64,000 nucleotides of DNA from Ensifer sp. PDNC004 (GTDB taxonomy: Bacteria > Pseudomonadota > Alphaproteobacteria > Rhizobiales > Rhizobiaceae): the NCBI RefSeq assembly GCF_016919405.1, contig NZ_CP070353.1, positions 124,001 through 188,000 of the forward strand, read 5' to 3'. How positions within the stretch are numbered: the stretch's first letter is position 1; every line of letters begins with the position of its first letter. This document shows positions 51,835 through 63,124 of this stretch, piece after piece. Made by a program: the position numbers and the translations under genes. Under the pieces are notes generated by a model, which made no database searches, was not told where the DNA came from, and saw only the letters and a list, made by a program, of their open reading frames with translations.

Positions 51835-53298
51835 ATGAAGATCAAAGACCTGGCGGGATCGAACTTCCCGGAACTTTCGGCGCAATTGAGCGGCGCTGCC
51901 GCCGATATTGACGTTGCCGGACTGACGGCGGATAGCCGGCAGGTTCAGCCAGGGGATCTCTTCGTCGCCGTTTCCGGCAGCAAGGCCAATGGCAGCACCT
52001 ACGTCGCCGACGCCCTGAAGCGCGGCGCGGTCGCCGTCGTCACCGAAACGGGCTCTGACGTCGACGCCTCGGCGGCGCCCGTGCTCAAGCTTTCCGAACC
52101 CCGCGCCTTTCTCGCCCGCGCTGCCGCTGCCTTCTATGGCCGCCAGCCGGAAACCATGGTCGCCGTCACCGGGACCGCCGGCAAGACCTCGGTCGCCTCG
52201 TTTACCCGCCAGATCTGGGCGCATTCCGGTCTTGCAGCCGCGATGATCGGCACGACCGGCGTCGTCGCCCCCGGGCGTAACGACTACGGTTCGCTGACCA
52301 CGCCCGATCCGGTGTCGCTGCACAAGCTGCTCGCCGAACTTGCCGATGCAGGCGTCACCCATGCGGCGATGGAGGCCTCCAGCCACGGTCTCGACCAGAG
52401 CCGGCTCGACGGCGTGCGCCTTGCGGCTGCCGCCTTCACCAATCTCGGCCGCGACCACATGGACTACCACCCGACGGTCGAGCACTACATGGCCTCCAAG
52501 ATGCGGCTGTTCGAGGCGCTGTTGCCGAAGGGCGCGCCGGCGGTGATCTTTGCCGACGACCAATGGTCGGACCAGGCGATCGCGGCTGCCCGCAAGGCCA
52601 AGCTCGACGTGCGCACCGTTGGCCGCAAGGGCGATTACATCTCGCTAAAGCGGGTCGAACATTTCCGCCACAAGCAGTCGGCCGAAGTGCATGTCGGCGA
52701 CGACATCTTCGAAATCCACATTCCGCTCGCCGGCGACTTCCAGGTCGCCAATGCGCTCGTTGCGGCAGGCCTTGCCATGTCCACCGGCATCAGCGCCAAG
52801 GCGGCCTTCTCCGCGCTTGAAAAGCTGCAGGGTGCCTCCGGTCGCCTCGAACTGGTCGGCCAGACCAGGGACGGCGCGCTCGCCTATGTCGACTACGCCC
52901 ACAAGCCGGATGCGCTCGAAAACGTGCTCGCCTCGGTGCGCCCGTTCACGACTGGCCGCGTCGTCGTGGTCTTCGGCTGCGGCGGTGACCGTGACAAGGG
53001 CAAGCGCCCGATCATGGGCGAAATCGCCACCCGGCTTGCCGACGTGACGATCGTCACCGACGACAATCCGCGCTCGGAAGTGCCGGACGCGATCCGCGCC
53101 GAAATCATGGCGGCGGCCAAGGGCGCGATCGAAATCGGCGACCGCGCCACGGCGATCCGCACGGCGGTCGGCATGCTGAAGACCGGCGACACGCTGATCG
53201 TCGCCGGCAAGGGGCACGAGGAGGGGCAGACGATCGGCTCCGTCACGCTGCCCTTCTCGGATCATGCGGAGGTCCGCAAGGCATTGGGAGGCTTGTGA
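51835..53298 (+). CDS. murE: UDP-N-acetylmuramoyl-L-alanyl-D-glutamate--2,6-diaminopimelate ligase
   Basis: 487 residues. The P-loop [11 protein letters not shown] is at about 113, [20 protein letters not shown] and [16 protein letters not shown] bind UMAG, and [13 protein letters not shown] and VTDDNPRSE lie in the C-terminal domain. The DNPR motif specifies meso-diaminopimelate, so the peptidoglycan is of the DAP type. The start at 51835 is chosen by homology of the N-terminus; its ribosome-binding site is weak. Next gene murF follows after one base. Confidence 0.96.
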   Translation: MKIKDLAGSNFPELSAQLSGAAADIDVAGLTADSRQVQPGDLFVAVSGSKANGSTYVADALKRGAVAVVTETGSDVDASAAPVLKLSEPRAFLARAAAAFYGRQPETMVAVTGTAGKTSVASFTRQIWAHSGLAAAMIGTTGVVAPGRNDYGSLTTPDPVSLHKLLAELADAGVTHAAMEASSHGLDQSRLDGVRLAAAAFTNLGRDHMDYHPTVEHYMASKMRLFEALLPKGAPAVIFADDQWSDQAIAAARKAKLDVRTVGRKGDYISLKRVEHFRHKQSAEVHVGDDIFEIHIPLAGDFQVANALVAAGLAMSTGISAKAAFSALEKLQGASGRLELVGQTRDGALAYVDYAHKPDALENVLASVRPFTTGRVVVVFGCGGDRDKGKRPIMGEIATRLADVTIVTDDNPRSEVPDAIRAEIMAAAKGAIEIGDRATAIRTAVGMLKTGDTLIVAGKGHEEGQTIGSVTLPFSDHAEVRKALGGL

Positions 53299-53299
53299 T

Positions 53300-54754
53300 T
53301 TGAACTGGCTCTGGACAAGCAGCGATCTCCTGGCCGCCATGAATGGCCGGCCGGTCGGCAATCTGCCTGAAGGCATCTCGGGGATCTCCATCGACAGCCG
53401 CTCGATCGGCAAGGGCGAAGCTTTCTTCGCGATCAAGGGCGATCGCGTGGATGGCCACGACTATGCGGGCATCGCGCTCGCCAACGGCGCAGCGGTGCTG
53501 GTCGTCAGCGAAGGCAAGTTGCCGGCGCTCGGACGGCTGAATGCGCCGATGATCGTCGTCGACGACGTGCTCGAGGCGATGATCCGGCTCGGCTGTGCCG
53601 CGCGCGACCGCAGCGCCGCCAAGATCATAGCCGTCACCGGTTCGGTCGGCAAGACGACCACCAAGGAGATGCTGCGCCACGTGCTGCAGCCGCAGGGCCG
53701 CGTGCATGCGTCGGTCGCCTCCTTCAACAATCACTGGGGCGTGCCGCTGACGCTTGCACGCATGCCCGAGGCGACCGATTTCGGCGTCTTCGAAATCGGC
53801 ATGAACCATCCGGGCGAGATCCGGCCGCTGACCGCCATGGTGCGCCCGCACGTGGCCATCGTCACCAGCATCGCCGCCGCCCATCTCGGCAATTTCGAGA
53901 GCCTGGACCAGATCGCCGAAGCGAAGGCCGAGATCTTCGAAGGCGTCGTCAATGGCGGCCACGCGCTGATCATTCACGACAGCCCGCAGTACAAACTGCT
54001 CGAAGACGCTGCGGCTGCAGCCGGCGTCAGCCATATCCATTCCTTCGGCGCCAACCCGAAGGCCGAATTCCGGCTGGTCGAATTCAGCGGCGGTGCGGAG
54101 GGCTCCATTCTCTGGGCCGGCATCGGCGGTCGCACGCTCGAAGTCGCGATCGGCGCACCGGGGCGTCACATTGCCGAGAACGCGGTCGCGGTTCTGGCAG
54201 CGGTCAAGCTTGCCGGCGGCGATCTCGACTATGCGGCTTCGGCGCTCGCAACCATGCAGGCCGAAACGGGCAGGGGCCGGCGCCATACGCTTGTCAGCGG
54301 CAGCGGTACGCTGAAGCTGATCGACGAGAGCTACAACGCCAATCCGAGTTCGATGCGGGCGGCGATTTCGCTGCTGCGCGACAGCGAGCCGCCGGTCGGC
54401 GGCCGTCGGGTTGCCGTGCTCGGCGACATGCTGGAAATGGGCGAACACGCGGCCGAGGTGCATGCGGGACTTGCCCGTCCGCTCATCGAAGCCGGCATCA
54501 CCGACGTGTGGCTCGCCGGGCCGCTGATGGCGCACCTGCGCGACGCGCTGCCGCCCGAAGTTTCGGTTGTTTACCGCGAGAGCGTCGAGGATCTCAAAGC
54601 CTACGCGCTGGCCGCTGTCGCGCCGGGCGACGTCGTCATGGTCAAGTCGTCCAAGGGGACCGGCTGCGCCAAGATCGTTCAGGCGCTGATCGAGACCTAT
54701 CCGGCGGCGCAAGCCGAGGAATACGCGGCCGAGGGATCCGAAGCCGAGGGATAG
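53300..54754 (+). CDS. murF: UDP-N-acetylmuramoyl-tripeptide--D-alanyl-D-alanine ligase
   Basis: 484 residues. TTG at 53300 is taken as start because GGGAGG lies 8 bases upstream, within the end of murE; the frame from 53264 would overlap murE needlessly. ISIDSRSIGKGEAFFAIKGD, P-loop VTGSVGKTTTKEMLRHVL (about 113), NNHWGVPLTLARMP, DESYNANPSSMRAAISLL and VAVLGDMLEMG are diagnostic. It adds D-Ala-D-Ala to complete the UDP-muramyl-pentapeptide. Confidence 0.96.
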   Translation: MNWLWTSSDLLAAMNGRPVGNLPEGISGISIDSRSIGKGEAFFAIKGDRVDGHDYAGIALANGAAVLVVSEGKLPALGRLNAPMIVVDDVLEAMIRLGCAARDRSAAKIIAVTGSVGKTTTKEMLRHVLQPQGRVHASVASFNNHWGVPLTLARMPEATDFGVFEIGMNHPGEIRPLTAMVRPHVAIVTSIAAAHLGNFESLDQIAEAKAEIFEGVVNGGHALIIHDSPQYKLLEDAAAAAGVSHIHSFGANPKAEFRLVEFSGGAEGSILWAGIGGRTLEVAIGAPGRHIAENAVAVLAAVKLAGGDLDYAASALATMQAETGRGRRHTLVSGSGTLKLIDESYNANPSSMRAAISLLRDSEPPVGGRRVAVLGDMLEMGEHAAEVHAGLARPLIEAGITDVWLAGPLMAHLRDALPPEVSVVYRESVEDLKAYALAAVAPGDVVMVKSSKGTGCAKIVQALIETYPAAQAEEYAAEGSEAEG

Positions 54755-54987
54755 CAGGCAATAAAAGAGCCGGCGGCACCGCCCATGATGGCGCGGTGGA
54801 TACAGTTTGAGGTTAGGCGGCGCGCCCTAACACTTTCTCATGCAAGCGCGTATCGTTTTTCAGATGATTCTGTTGGACGTGTTTCGAAATACTACGGCGC
54901 CGCGCTATTCCCGGGGCGGGAAAGCTTCGCTGTAACACTTTAAACTGCTGCATCATTGTGCAGGAAACCTTTGGGGAAAGGTCCCTT

Positions 54988-56088
54988 ATGCTCATTTGGC
55001 TCGTGGAACTGGCGGACCACTTTCAGTTTTTCAATCTTTTTCGCTACATCACGTTCCGCACCGGTGCGGCGCTCTTCACGTCGGCCATGATCGTCTTCCT
55101 CTTCGGGCCTGCGATGATTGCCTCGCTGCGCATCCGCCAGGGCAAGGGCCAGCCGATCCGCGCCGACGGGCCGCAGACGCATTTCAAGAAGGCCGGCACG
55201 CCGACCATGGGCGGCCTGATGATCCTGGCCGGCATCGTCGTTTCGTCGCTGCTGTGGGCCGATCTGTCCAGCGTCTACGTGGTCTCGACGCTGCTCGTTA
55301 CGCTCGGCTTCGGCGCCATTGGCTTCTACGATGATTACCTCAAGGTTACGAAGCAGTCGGACAAGGGCTTTTCCGGCAAGGCGCGCCTCGGCATCGAGTT
55401 CGTGATCGCGGCGATCGCCGTGTTCTTTATGATGCAGGCCTCGCTCTCGAGCGGCCCGTCCGGCTCCACCTTCGGCTCCTCCGTCACTTTCCCCTTCTTC
55501 AAGGACCTGATCGTCAATCTCGGCTATTTCTTCGTGCTGTTCGGCGGCTTCGTCATCGTCGGCGCCGGCAATGCCGTAAACCTGACCGATGGTCTCGACG
55601 GTCTCGCGATCGTGCCTGTGATGATCGCCGCTGCCGCCTTCGGCCTGATCGCGTACCTTGCCGGTAACGCCGTCTTCGCCAACTACCTGCAGATCCATTT
55701 CGTGCCTGGCACCGGCGAGCTTGCCGTCATCCTCGGCGCCGTCATCGGCGCCGGCCTCGGCTTCCTCTGGTTCAACGCACCGCCGGCCGCCATCTTCATG
55801 GGCGACACCGGCTCGCTGGCGCTCGGCGGCCTGATCGGCACCGTTGCCGTCGCCGTCAAGCACGAGATCGTCATGATCATCATCGGCGGCCTCTTCGTCA
55901 TGGAGACCCTGTCGGTCATCATTCAGGTCTTCTGGTTCAAGCGCACCGGCCGCCGCGTCTTCCTGATGGCGCCGATCCACCACCACTTCGAAAAGAAGGG
56001 CTGGACCGAAAGCCAGGTCGTGATCCGCTTCTGGATCATCGCCGTTATCCTGGCGATGGTCGGCCTCTCCACCCTCAAGCTGCGGTGA
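54988..56088 (+). CDS. mraY: Phospho-N-acetylmuramoyl-pentapeptide-transferase
   Basis: 366 residues with about ten membrane segments. [20 protein letters not shown], the acidic [34 protein letters not shown] (catalytic Asp), [14 protein letters not shown] and [13 protein letters not shown] are the family signatures. It makes lipid I on undecaprenyl phosphate in the inner membrane. Start 54988 has AAAGG 7 bases upstream. A 233-base gap separates it from murF, much longer than other gaps in the cluster; it contains a weak 6-bp hairpin (54812-54831) and may hold a promoter. Confidence 0.96.
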   Translation: MLIWLVELADHFQFFNLFRYITFRTGAALFTSAMIVFLFGPAMIASLRIRQGKGQPIRADGPQTHFKKAGTPTMGGLMILAGIVVSSLLWADLSSVYVVSTLLVTLGFGAIGFYDDYLKVTKQSDKGFSGKARLGIEFVIAAIAVFFMMQASLSSGPSGSTFGSSVTFPFFKDLIVNLGYFFVLFGGFVIVGAGNAVNLTDGLDGLAIVPVMIAAAAFGLIAYLAGNAVFANYLQIHFVPGTGELAVILGAVIGAGLGFLWFNAPPAAIFMGDTGSLALGGLIGTVAVAVKHEIVMIIIGGLFVMETLSVIIQVFWFKRTGRRVFLMAPIHHHFEKKGWTESQVVIRFWIIAVILAMVGLSTLKLR

Positions 56089-56095
56089 GCGGACG

Positions 56096-57487
56096 ATGAT
56101 CCCGGTCACTTCCTTCAAGGGCAGGAAAGTCGCTCTCTTTGGTCTCGGCGGTTCGGGGCTGGCCACGGCTGAGGCGCTCGTTGCCGGTGGCGCCGCGGTC
56201 ACTGCCTGGGACGACAACCCGGACAGCGTCGCCAAGGCTTCTGCCGCAGGCGTGCCGACGGCGGACCTGCGCACGGTCGACTGGGCGGCCTTTGCCGCCT
56301 TCGTGCTTTCGCCCGGCGTGCCGCTGACGCATCCGAAGCCCCACTGGACCGTGGATCTCGCCCATGCGGCGGGCGTCGAGATCATCGGCGACGTCGAACT
56401 TTTCGTGCGCGAGCGCCGTGCGCATGCGCCCGATTGCCCCTTCATCGCGATTACCGGCACCAACGGCAAGTCGACGACGACGGCGCTGATCGCCCATATC
56501 CTGCGCGAGAGCGGCCGCGACACCCAGCTCGGCGGCAATATCGGCACCGCGGTGCTGACGCTTGATCCGCCGAAGGCCGGACGCTTCTACGTGGTCGAGT
56601 GCTCGTCCTACCAGATCGATCTGGCGCCGACGCTGAACCCGACCGCAGGCATTCTGCTCAATCTCACGCCGGATCATCTCGATCGCCACGGCACGATGCA
56701 GCATTACGCCGACATCAAGGAACGGCTGGTTGCCGGCAGCGGCACGGCGATCGTCGGCGTCGACGACAGTTTTTCGGCGCTGATCGCCGATCGCGTCGAG
56801 CGCGCCGGTACCAAGACCGTGCGCATTTCGCGCCGCCATGTGCTGGCAAGCGGCCTTTATGCCGAGGGCTCGCGCATCCTGAAGGCCGAGGGCGGCACGT
56901 CCAGCCTGTTCGTCGATCTCGACGGTATCCAGACGCTGCGCGGCGGTCACAACTCCCAGAACGCGGCAGCTGCGATTGCCGCCTGCCTTGCGGTCGGCGT
57001 CAGCGCTGCGGAAATCCACGCGGGCCTGAAGAGTTTCCCCGGTCTCAAGCACCGCATGCAGCCGGTCGGCCGCAAGGGCGCGGTGGTTTTCGTCAACGAC
57101 AGCAAGGCGACCAACGCGGATGCGGCGGCGCCTGCGCTTTCGAGTTATGACCGCATCTACTGGATTGCCGGCGGCCTGCCGAAGGAAGGGGGCATCACGA
57201 CGCTTTCACCTTTCTTCCCGAAGATCGCCAAGGCCTATCTGATCGGTGAGGCTGCACCGGCCTTCGCCGCGACGCTCGGCGATGCGGTACCCTATGAGAT
57301 CTCGGGCACGCTGGAGCAGGCAGTGGCGCATGCCGCGGCTGATGCCGGCAGCGACGAGACGGGCGGTTCGGCGGTGATGCTGTCACCGGCTTGCGCAAGC
57401 TTCGACCAGTATAAGAACTTCGAGGTACGCGGCGATGCCTTCGTCGGCCATGTGCGCGCGATCGAAGGCGTGACGATGCTGATTTGA
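56096..57487 (+). CDS. murD: UDP-N-acetylmuramoylalanine--D-glutamate ligase
   Basis: 463 residues. N-terminal Rossmann segment [21 protein letters not shown]-loop [18 protein letters not shown] (about 120), [31 protein letters not shown] and [17 protein letters not shown], followed by [20 protein letters not shown] at the C-terminus. It adds D-glutamate to UDP-MurNAc-L-Ala in the cytoplasm. Seven bases after mraY. Confidence 0.96.
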   Translation: MIPVTSFKGRKVALFGLGGSGLATAEALVAGGAAVTAWDDNPDSVAKASAAGVPTADLRTVDWAAFAAFVLSPGVPLTHPKPHWTVDLAHAAGVEIIGDVELFVRERRAHAPDCPFIAITGTNGKSTTTALIAHILRESGRDTQLGGNIGTAVLTLDPPKAGRFYVVECSSYQIDLAPTLNPTAGILLNLTPDHLDRHGTMQHYADIKERLVAGSGTAIVGVDDSFSALIADRVERAGTKTVRISRRHVLASGLYAEGSRILKAEGGTSSLFVDLDGIQTLRGGHNSQNAAAAIAACLAVGVSAAEIHAGLKSFPGLKHRMQPVGRKGAVVFVNDSKATNADAAAPALSSYDRIYWIAGGLPKEGGITTLSPFFPKIAKAYLIGEAAPAFAATLGDAVPYEISGTLEQAVAHAAADAGSDETGGSAVMLSPACASFDQYKNFEVRGDAFVGHVRAIEGVTMLI

Positions 57488-57583
57488 TCCCTCGACCGGC
57501 GCGCAGGCGTGCCGGTCGATGCGGAAGGTGGTGCGGGATTTCGGACGTGGGCGCGATGGGCGCCGGAGAAGGGGACTGACAAG

Positions 57584-58738
57584 ATGGTAAGCCGAGCCGA
57601 ACGTGGCCCCGTGGCCGACTGGTTCTGGACGATCGACAGGTTCTTTCTGGCGACCTTCATCCTGTTGATGGGCGTCGGCTTCATGCTGTCGTTTGCTGCG
57701 AGCCCCGCGGTTGCCGAGCGTATCGGCCTCGACAGCTTCCACTTCGTCCGGCGTCACGCGCTCTTCCTTCTGCCGTCGCTGGTGGTGATGGTCGGCATTT
57801 CCTTCCTCTCGCCGCGCCAGGTCCGGCGGGCGGCCATCCTGCTTCTTGCCGGTTCGCTCGGCATGATGGTGCTGGTGCTCTTCATCGGCGAGGAAGTGAA
57901 GGGCTCGATGCGCTGGATTTCGTTCGGTGGGATTTCGATCCAGCCGTCGGAGTTCATGAAGCCGGCCTTCGTCGTCGTCTGCGCCTGGTTGTTCTCGGAG
58001 CATGCGCGCCAGCCGGAAATCCCCGGCAATCTCTTCGCCATCCTGCTCTTCGGCATCGTCGCGGCCCTGCTTGTCGCCCAGCCTGACCTTGGCCAGACGA
58101 TCCTGACGACCGCCGTCTGGGGCGGCATGTTCTTCATGGCCGGCATGCCCTGGCTCTGGATCATCCTGCTTGGGGGTGCTGCGCTCGGCGGCTTCTTCGT
58201 CGCCTATACGATGCTGCCTCACGTGGCGGCCCGTATCGACAAGTTCCTGACCGGCGAAGGGGACACCTTCCAGATGGACACGGCCCGCGAGGCGATCATC
58301 CGCGGCGACTGGTTCGGCCGTGGCCCGGGTGAAGGCATCGTCAAGCGCATCATTCCGGACAGCCACACCGACTTCGTCTTCTCCGTTGCGGCCGAGGAAT
58401 TCGGCATCGTCTTCTGCATGGTCATCGTCATGATCTTCGCCTTCCTGGTGATGCGCGGCCTCAACCATGCCTTCCGCGAACGCAACGACTTCAACCGGTT
58501 CGCCGTCGCCGGCCTGGTGCTCCAGATCGGCATCCAGTCGATGATCAACATCGGCGTGAACCTCGAACTGCTTCCGGCCAAGGGCATGACCCTGCCGCTG
58601 ATCTCCTATGGTGGCTCGTCCATGGTGGCGATCTGCGTCACTGCCGGCTTCATCCTGGCCTTGACCCGTCACCGCCCGGAGAAGCGCGCCGTGGAGCGCA
58701 GCCTGTTTCGGTCCGGCATCGGTGTGCCGGCGGAGTAA
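57584..58738 (+). CDS. ftsW: Peptidoglycan polymerase FtsW (SEDS family)
   Basis: 384 residues with about ten membrane spans. SEDS motifs: FGGISIQPSEFMKPAFVVVC, VAQPDLGQTILTTAVWGGMF, DTFQMDTAREAIIRGDWFG, RGPGEGIVKRIIPDSHTDFV, FSVAAEEFGI and LPLISYGGSSMVAICVTAG. It polymerises lipid II at the septum in complex with FtsI. The start at 57584 has GAAGGGGA about 8 bases upstream; the open frame back to 57509 lies in the intergenic leader. Confidence 0.95.
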   Translation: MVSRAERGPVADWFWTIDRFFLATFILLMGVGFMLSFAASPAVAERIGLDSFHFVRRHALFLLPSLVVMVGISFLSPRQVRRAAILLLAGSLGMMVLVLFIGEEVKGSMRWISFGGISIQPSEFMKPAFVVVCAWLFSEHARQPEIPGNLFAILLFGIVAALLVAQPDLGQTILTTAVWGGMFFMAGMPWLWIILLGGAALGGFFVAYTMLPHVAARIDKFLTGEGDTFQMDTAREAIIRGDWFGRGPGEGIVKRIIPDSHTDFVFSVAAEEFGIVFCMVIVMIFAFLVMRGLNHAFRERNDFNRFAVAGLVLQIGIQSMINIGVNLELLPAKGMTLPLISYGGSSMVAICVTAGFILALTRHRPEKRAVERSLFRSGIGVPAE

Positions 58739-58741
58739 AAT

Positions 58742-59866
58742 ATGACTAAAGGCATCATCCTGCTTGCCGCCGGCGGTACCGGCGGCCATCTCTTTCCGGC
58801 AGAAGCGCTGGCTCATGAGCTGAAGGCCATGGGCTATTCGGTGCATCTGGTCACCGACAGCCGCGCCGAGCGTTACGCCGGCAAGTTCCCGGCCGACGAG
58901 GTGCATGTCGTGCCCTCGGCGACGATCGGCTCGAAGAACCCGGTGACCGTCGTCAAATCGCTCTGGACGCTGTGGGCGGGCATGCGCGCCGCGCGCAAGC
59001 TGATTGCCCGGCTGAAGCCCAAGGCCGTTGTCGGTTTCGGCGGTTATCCGACCGTGCCGCCGCTGCTTGCCGCCACCGGCATGGGCGTGCCGTCGATCAT
59101 CCACGAGCAGAATGCGGTCATGGGCCGCGCCAACAAGGCGCTGGCCTCGCGCGTCAAGGCGATCGCCGGCGGCTTCCTGCCCGAGGGCACGGGCGCCTTT
59201 GCCGCGAAAACCGTGACGACCGGCAACCCGGTACGCCCGGCGGTGCTTGCCGCGGCCAAGACACCCTATGCGTCGGCCGTCGGCGGCGCGCCGTTTCATC
59301 TCGTCGTCTTCGGCGGCAGCCAGGGTGCGCAGTTTTTCTCCAAGGCGGTCCCACAGGCGATCTGCCGTCTCGACGACGAGGTTCGCCAGCGCTTCAAGGT
59401 CACGCAGCAGGCCAGGCCGGAAGACAAGGACGGCGTGATCGCCACCTATGAGAAGCTCGGCGTACCGGCCGAAGTCTCGTCCTTCTTTACCGACATGGCC
59501 GAGCGCATCGCCGGCGCCCAGCTCGTCATCTGCCGCTCCGGTGCCTCGACGGTTTCCGAGCTTGCGGTCATCGGCCGGCCGGCGATCCTGGTGCCCTATC
59601 CCTATGCGCTCGACCACGACCAGGCGGCCAATGCGGCAGCGCTTGCCGCCAAGGGCGGCGCGCGCGTGATCGCCCAAGGCGAACTCACGGCCGACCGTCT
59701 TGCCGGCATCCTCAACGATGCGATCGGCAAGCCGCAATCGCTCGCCGAGATGGCGGCAAATGCCCGGGAAACCGGCAAGCCGGACGCTGCAAGCTTGCTT
59801 GCATCCCTCGTAGAGGCTATTGCCAGCGGTTTGACAGTCGAGAAATTCAGGGAAACACGCTCATGA
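58742..59866 (+). CDS. murG: UDP-N-acetylglucosamine--N-acetylmuramyl-pyrophosphoryl-undecaprenol transferase
   Basis: 374 residues. The N-terminal glycine loop [48 protein letters not shown], then the UDP-GlcNAc domain with [31 protein letters not shown] and [14 protein letters not shown]. It converts lipid I to lipid II on the inner face of the inner membrane. Three bases after ftsW; its stop overlaps murC. Confidence 0.96.
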   Translation: MTKGIILLAAGGTGGHLFPAEALAHELKAMGYSVHLVTDSRAERYAGKFPADEVHVVPSATIGSKNPVTVVKSLWTLWAGMRAARKLIARLKPKAVVGFGGYPTVPPLLAATGMGVPSIIHEQNAVMGRANKALASRVKAIAGGFLPEGTGAFAAKTVTTGNPVRPAVLAAAKTPYASAVGGAPFHLVVFGGSQGAQFFSKAVPQAICRLDDEVRQRFKVTQQARPEDKDGVIATYEKLGVPAEVSSFFTDMAERIAGAQLVICRSGASTVSELAVIGRPAILVPYPYALDHDQAANAAALAAKGGARVIAQGELTADRLAGILNDAIGKPQSLAEMAANARETGKPDAASLLASLVEAIASGLTVEKFRETRS

Positions 59867-61272
59867 AAATGCCGAAAACCATCGGGCTGGTCCATTTCAT
59901 CGGTATCGGCGGCATCGGCATGAGCGGCATCGCCGAGGTGCTGCATAACCTCGGACACAAGGTTCAGGGTTCCGACCAGTCCGACAGCGCCAATGTGCAG
60001 CGCCTGCGCGCCAAGGGCATCGAAGTCTTCGTCGGCCACAAGGCCGAGAACCTCGGCGATGCCGAGGTGATCGTCGTTTCGACCGCGATCAAGAAGGACA
60101 ATCCGGAACTGATCGCCGCGCGCGAAAAGTTCCTGCCCGTCGTGCGCCGCGCCGAGATGCTGGCCGAGCTCATGCGCTTCCGCAATGCGATCGCGATCGG
60201 CGGCACGCATGGCAAGACGACGACGACCTCGATGGTCGCAGCATTGCTGGAAGCCGGCGGGCTCGACCCGACCGTCATCAACGGCGGCATCATCAATGCC
60301 TATGGCACCAACGCCCGCATGGGCGAGGGCGAGTGGATGGTGGTTGAGGCCGACGAATCCGACGGCACCTTCCTGAAGCTGCCTGCCGACGTTGCCATCG
60401 TCACCAATATCGACCCGGAACATCTCGACCACTACGGCAATTTCGACGCCGTGCGCGCGGCCTTCCGCCAATTCGTCGAGAACGTGCCCTTCTACGGTTT
60501 CGGGGTGCTCTGCCTTGACCATCCGGAAGTGCAGACCATGGTCGGCAAGATCGAGGACCGCAAGGTCGTCACCTACGGCGAGAACCCGCAGGCCGACGTG
60601 CGCTTCCACAACATCCGCATGGACGGCGCCACCTCCGTCTTCGACATAGAGATCCGCCGCCGCCGCACCGGCCAGGTGATCCCGATGAAGGACCTGCGCC
60701 TGCCGATGCCCGGACGCCACAACGTGTCGAACGCCACCGCAGCGATCGCCGTTGCGCAGCGCCTCGGCGTCAGCCCGGAAGCGATCGCCAAGGGGCTCGC
60801 CTCCTTCAGCGGTGTGAAGCGCCGCTTCACGCTGACCGGCGAGACGAACGGCGTGCGCGTCTATGACGACTACGGCCACCATCCGGTCGAGATCAAGGCA
60901 GTGCTGCGCGCTGCGCGCGAGGCCTGCCAGGGCCGCATCATCGCCGTGCACCAGCCGCACCGCTACTCGCGCCTTTCGAGCCTGTTCCAGGAATTCTCCG
61001 CCTGCTTCAACGATGCCGACACGATCCTGATCGCACCGGTCTATGCGGCGGGTGAAGAGCCGATCCAGGGGGCTACGGCGGAAGAACTGGTCGATCGCAT
61101 CAAGGCAGGCGGCCACCGCGACGCCCGTTTTGTTTCCGGTCCGGAAGCAATCGCGCCGGTTGTCAGCAAGATTGCACAGCCCGGCGATTTTGTGGTTCTC
61201 TTGGGCGCTGGCAGCATCACCTACTGGGCGGCTGCCTTGCCTAAGGAACTCGCGGATATTTCAGGAAATTGA
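59863..61272 (+). CDS. murC: UDP-N-acetylmuramate--L-alanine ligase
   Basis: 469 residues. [20 protein letters not shown] at the N-terminus, P-loop [20 protein letters not shown] (about 112), [27 protein letters not shown] and [18 protein letters not shown], followed by [17 protein letters not shown]. First amino acid addition to UDP-MurNAc. ATGA overlap with murG; murB follows after two bases. Confidence 0.97.
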   Translation: MKMPKTIGLVHFIGIGGIGMSGIAEVLHNLGHKVQGSDQSDSANVQRLRAKGIEVFVGHKAENLGDAEVIVVSTAIKKDNPELIAAREKFLPVVRRAEMLAELMRFRNAIAIGGTHGKTTTTSMVAALLEAGGLDPTVINGGIINAYGTNARMGEGEWMVVEADESDGTFLKLPADVAIVTNIDPEHLDHYGNFDAVRAAFRQFVENVPFYGFGVLCLDHPEVQTMVGKIEDRKVVTYGENPQADVRFHNIRMDGATSVFDIEIRRRRTGQVIPMKDLRLPMPGRHNVSNATAAIAVAQRLGVSPEAIAKGLASFSGVKRRFTLTGETNGVRVYDDYGHHPVEIKAVLRAAREACQGRIIAVHQPHRYSRLSSLFQEFSACFNDADTILIAPVYAAGEEPIQGATAEELVDRIKAGGHRDARFVSGPEAIAPVVSKIAQPGDFVVLLGAGSITYWAAALPKELADISGN

Positions 61273-61274
61273 GC

Positions 61275-62249
61275 ATGAAACAGGTCAACGGTCAGAAACT
61301 ACTGGAATCGCTCGGAAGTGGCGTCAGCGCCGTGCGCGGCCGCATCACGCCGGATGCGCCGATGGATCGTGTCACCTGGTTCCGCGCCGGCGGTCTTGCC
61401 GAGCTCATGTTCCAGCCGCACGACACGGACGATCTCATCACCTTCCTGAAGCTGGTGCCGGCTGAAGTGCCTGTCATGGTTGTCGGCGTCGGCTCGAATC
61501 TTCTCGTGCGCGACGGCGGCATTCCCGGCGTCGTCATCCGGCTGTCGGCCAAGGGGTTTGGCGATCTGGAACTCGTCGGCGAAAACCGCATCAAGGCGGG
61601 CGCGATCTGCCCGGACAAGAACATCGCGGCGATGGCGCTCGATCACGGCATCGGCGGCTTCTACTTCTACTACGGCATTCCCGGCTCGCTCGGCGGCGCG
61701 CTGCGCATGAACGCCGGCGCCAATGGCGCGGAGACCCGCGAGCGGGTCGTCGAGGTCCATGCGGTCGACCGCCAAGGCAACCAGCATGTGCTGTCGAATG
61801 AAGACATGGGCTACGCCTATCGCCATTCCGCGGCAGCCAAGGACCTGATCTTCACCCATGCGGTTTTCGAAGGCTATGCCGAGGACAAGAACAAGATCCG
61901 CACCGACATGGACGCCGTGCGCCAGCATCGCGAAACCGTGCAGCCGATCCGCGAGAAGACGGGCGGCTCGACCTTCAAGAACCCCGAGGGCCATTCGGCC
62001 TGGAAGCTGATCGACGAGGCCGGCTGCCGCGGCATGATGATCGGCAGCGCGCAGATGTCGCCGCTTCACTGCAACTTCATGATCAACACCGGCCAGGCGA
62101 CCGGTTACGAGCTCGAATATCTCGGCGAAACCGTTCGCCAGCGCGTGCTCGAACATTCGGGCGTCCGGCTCGAATGGGAAATCAAGCGCATCGGCACCTT
62201 CATGCCGGGCTACGAGATCAAGGAATTCCTCGGCCGCGGCATCGCTTAA
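61275..62249 (+). CDS. murB: UDP-N-acetylenolpyruvoylglucosamine reductase
   Basis: 324 residues. [40 protein letters not shown] (FAD site), [28 protein letters not shown] and the catalytic-region [20 protein letters not shown]. It reduces enolpyruvyl-UDP-GlcNAc to UDP-MurNAc with NADPH. The start at 61275 has AGGAAA about 7 bases upstream. Last cell-wall gene seen; ddl and ftsQAZ, which follow in many relatives, do not come next here. Confidence 0.96.
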   Translation: MKQVNGQKLLESLGSGVSAVRGRITPDAPMDRVTWFRAGGLAELMFQPHDTDDLITFLKLVPAEVPVMVVGVGSNLLVRDGGIPGVVIRLSAKGFGDLELVGENRIKAGAICPDKNIAAMALDHGIGGFYFYYGIPGSLGGALRMNAGANGAETRERVVEVHAVDRQGNQHVLSNEDMGYAYRHSAAAKDLIFTHAVFEGYAEDKNKIRTDMDAVRQHRETVQPIREKTGGSTFKNPEGHSAWKLIDEAGCRGMMIGSAQMSPLHCNFMINTGQATGYELEYLGETVRQRVLEHSGVRLEWEIKRIGTFMPGYEIKEFLGRGIA

Positions 62250-62390
62250 GGCTGGGTTGCGAGACGTAATCTGAAAGGCCGTGGCGGAAGCGCTGCGGCC
62301 TCTTGTTCTTCCGGCGGGCGGCAAGCGGCTGCCAGCGCCTTTGCAGAGTGCCGGGTCGCCTGCTCAATCACGGTCGAGGAGAAAGCTCGA

Positions 62391-62957
62391 GTGCGTTGCT
62401 TGCAAAGACTATCGTATGCGAGGTTGCTCGCCGTTTCAGCCCTATTGGCCAATCTTGCGTTCTTTGCGCCCGTCAAGGCTATGGATGAGGTGCGTCTGCA
62501 AGCCGCCGTCGCCTCGCTCGGTGACGGTGCTGACGCCCAGCGTCTCGAAGCCAGGGTTGCCGATCTCGTAAAATCAGGCGACCAGATCGAGCTTGCGAAG
62601 CTGGCCGAACAGATCCGGATGAAAGATGGCGATTTCCTCGACATCCTGGCAAAGTTCTATGAGCAGCCGGAGCAAGCGAACGCGACGCCCGATTGGCAGC
62701 AGATCGCACTCTCAATGGGGCCGTGCCACTACGCCAACGCTGCCATCCGCATCGTCGCGATGACGATCGCGAACGGCACTCACCCAGCCATCCGAAACGG
62801 CGTTGTCATGATCGACGGCACGGAGGTCGACAATATTCTTGCGGAATCGATGCATCGCTGCGAGTTGATTGCGCGTCTTCCCAAGTCCACGCGGCAGGTC
62901 GGCTCTAGCTGCGCCATGACCGGCGACTGCGCCGACGATCCGGACCTCATGGAGTGA
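62391..62957 (+). CDS. Hypothetical periplasmic protein
   Basis: 188 residues. GTG at 62391 with GGAGAAAG 8 bases upstream. A signal peptide (LLAVSALLANLAFFAPVKA) is followed by a helical segment (DAQRLEARVADLVKSGDQIE) and a C-terminal part with four Cys (MGPCHYANAA, MHRCELIARL, SSCAMTGDCADD), which may form two disulfides in the periplasm. I do not recognise the family. It lies 141 bases after murB on the same strand and could be read from the dcw transcript; a bidirectional hairpin ends it. Confidence 0.7.
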   Translation: MRCLQRLSYARLLAVSALLANLAFFAPVKAMDEVRLQAAVASLGDGADAQRLEARVADLVKSGDQIELAKLAEQIRMKDGDFLDILAKFYEQPEQANATPDWQQIALSMGPCHYANAAIRIVAMTIANGTHPAIRNGVVMIDGTEVDNILAESMHRCELIARLPKSTRQVGSSCAMTGDCADDPDLME

Positions 62958-63055
62958 ACCGAGCCATCCGCGCTTTGCTGGCGCCGGGCCATTGCCTGCT
63001 GCGATCGTCATCGGTTTGGCTTCGGAGGCTTCGCAAACAGCACCCGCTAAGCGAA

Positions 63056-63083
63056 AGGGCCGCAGCGTTGCCGCTGCGGCCCT
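63056..63083. terminator. Bidirectional terminator between convergent genes
   Basis: AGGGCCGCAGCG (63056-63067) and CGCTGCGGCCCT (63072-63083) form a perfect 12-bp stem with a 4-base loop, with TCTT on one side and CTTTCGCTT on the other (minus strand). It separates the periplasmic protein gene from the inverted transporter. Confidence 0.7.
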
Positions 63084-63124
63084 TCTTGGTTGTGATCGGC
63101 CGCGCTAGGCGCGGCCAGTCGTGA

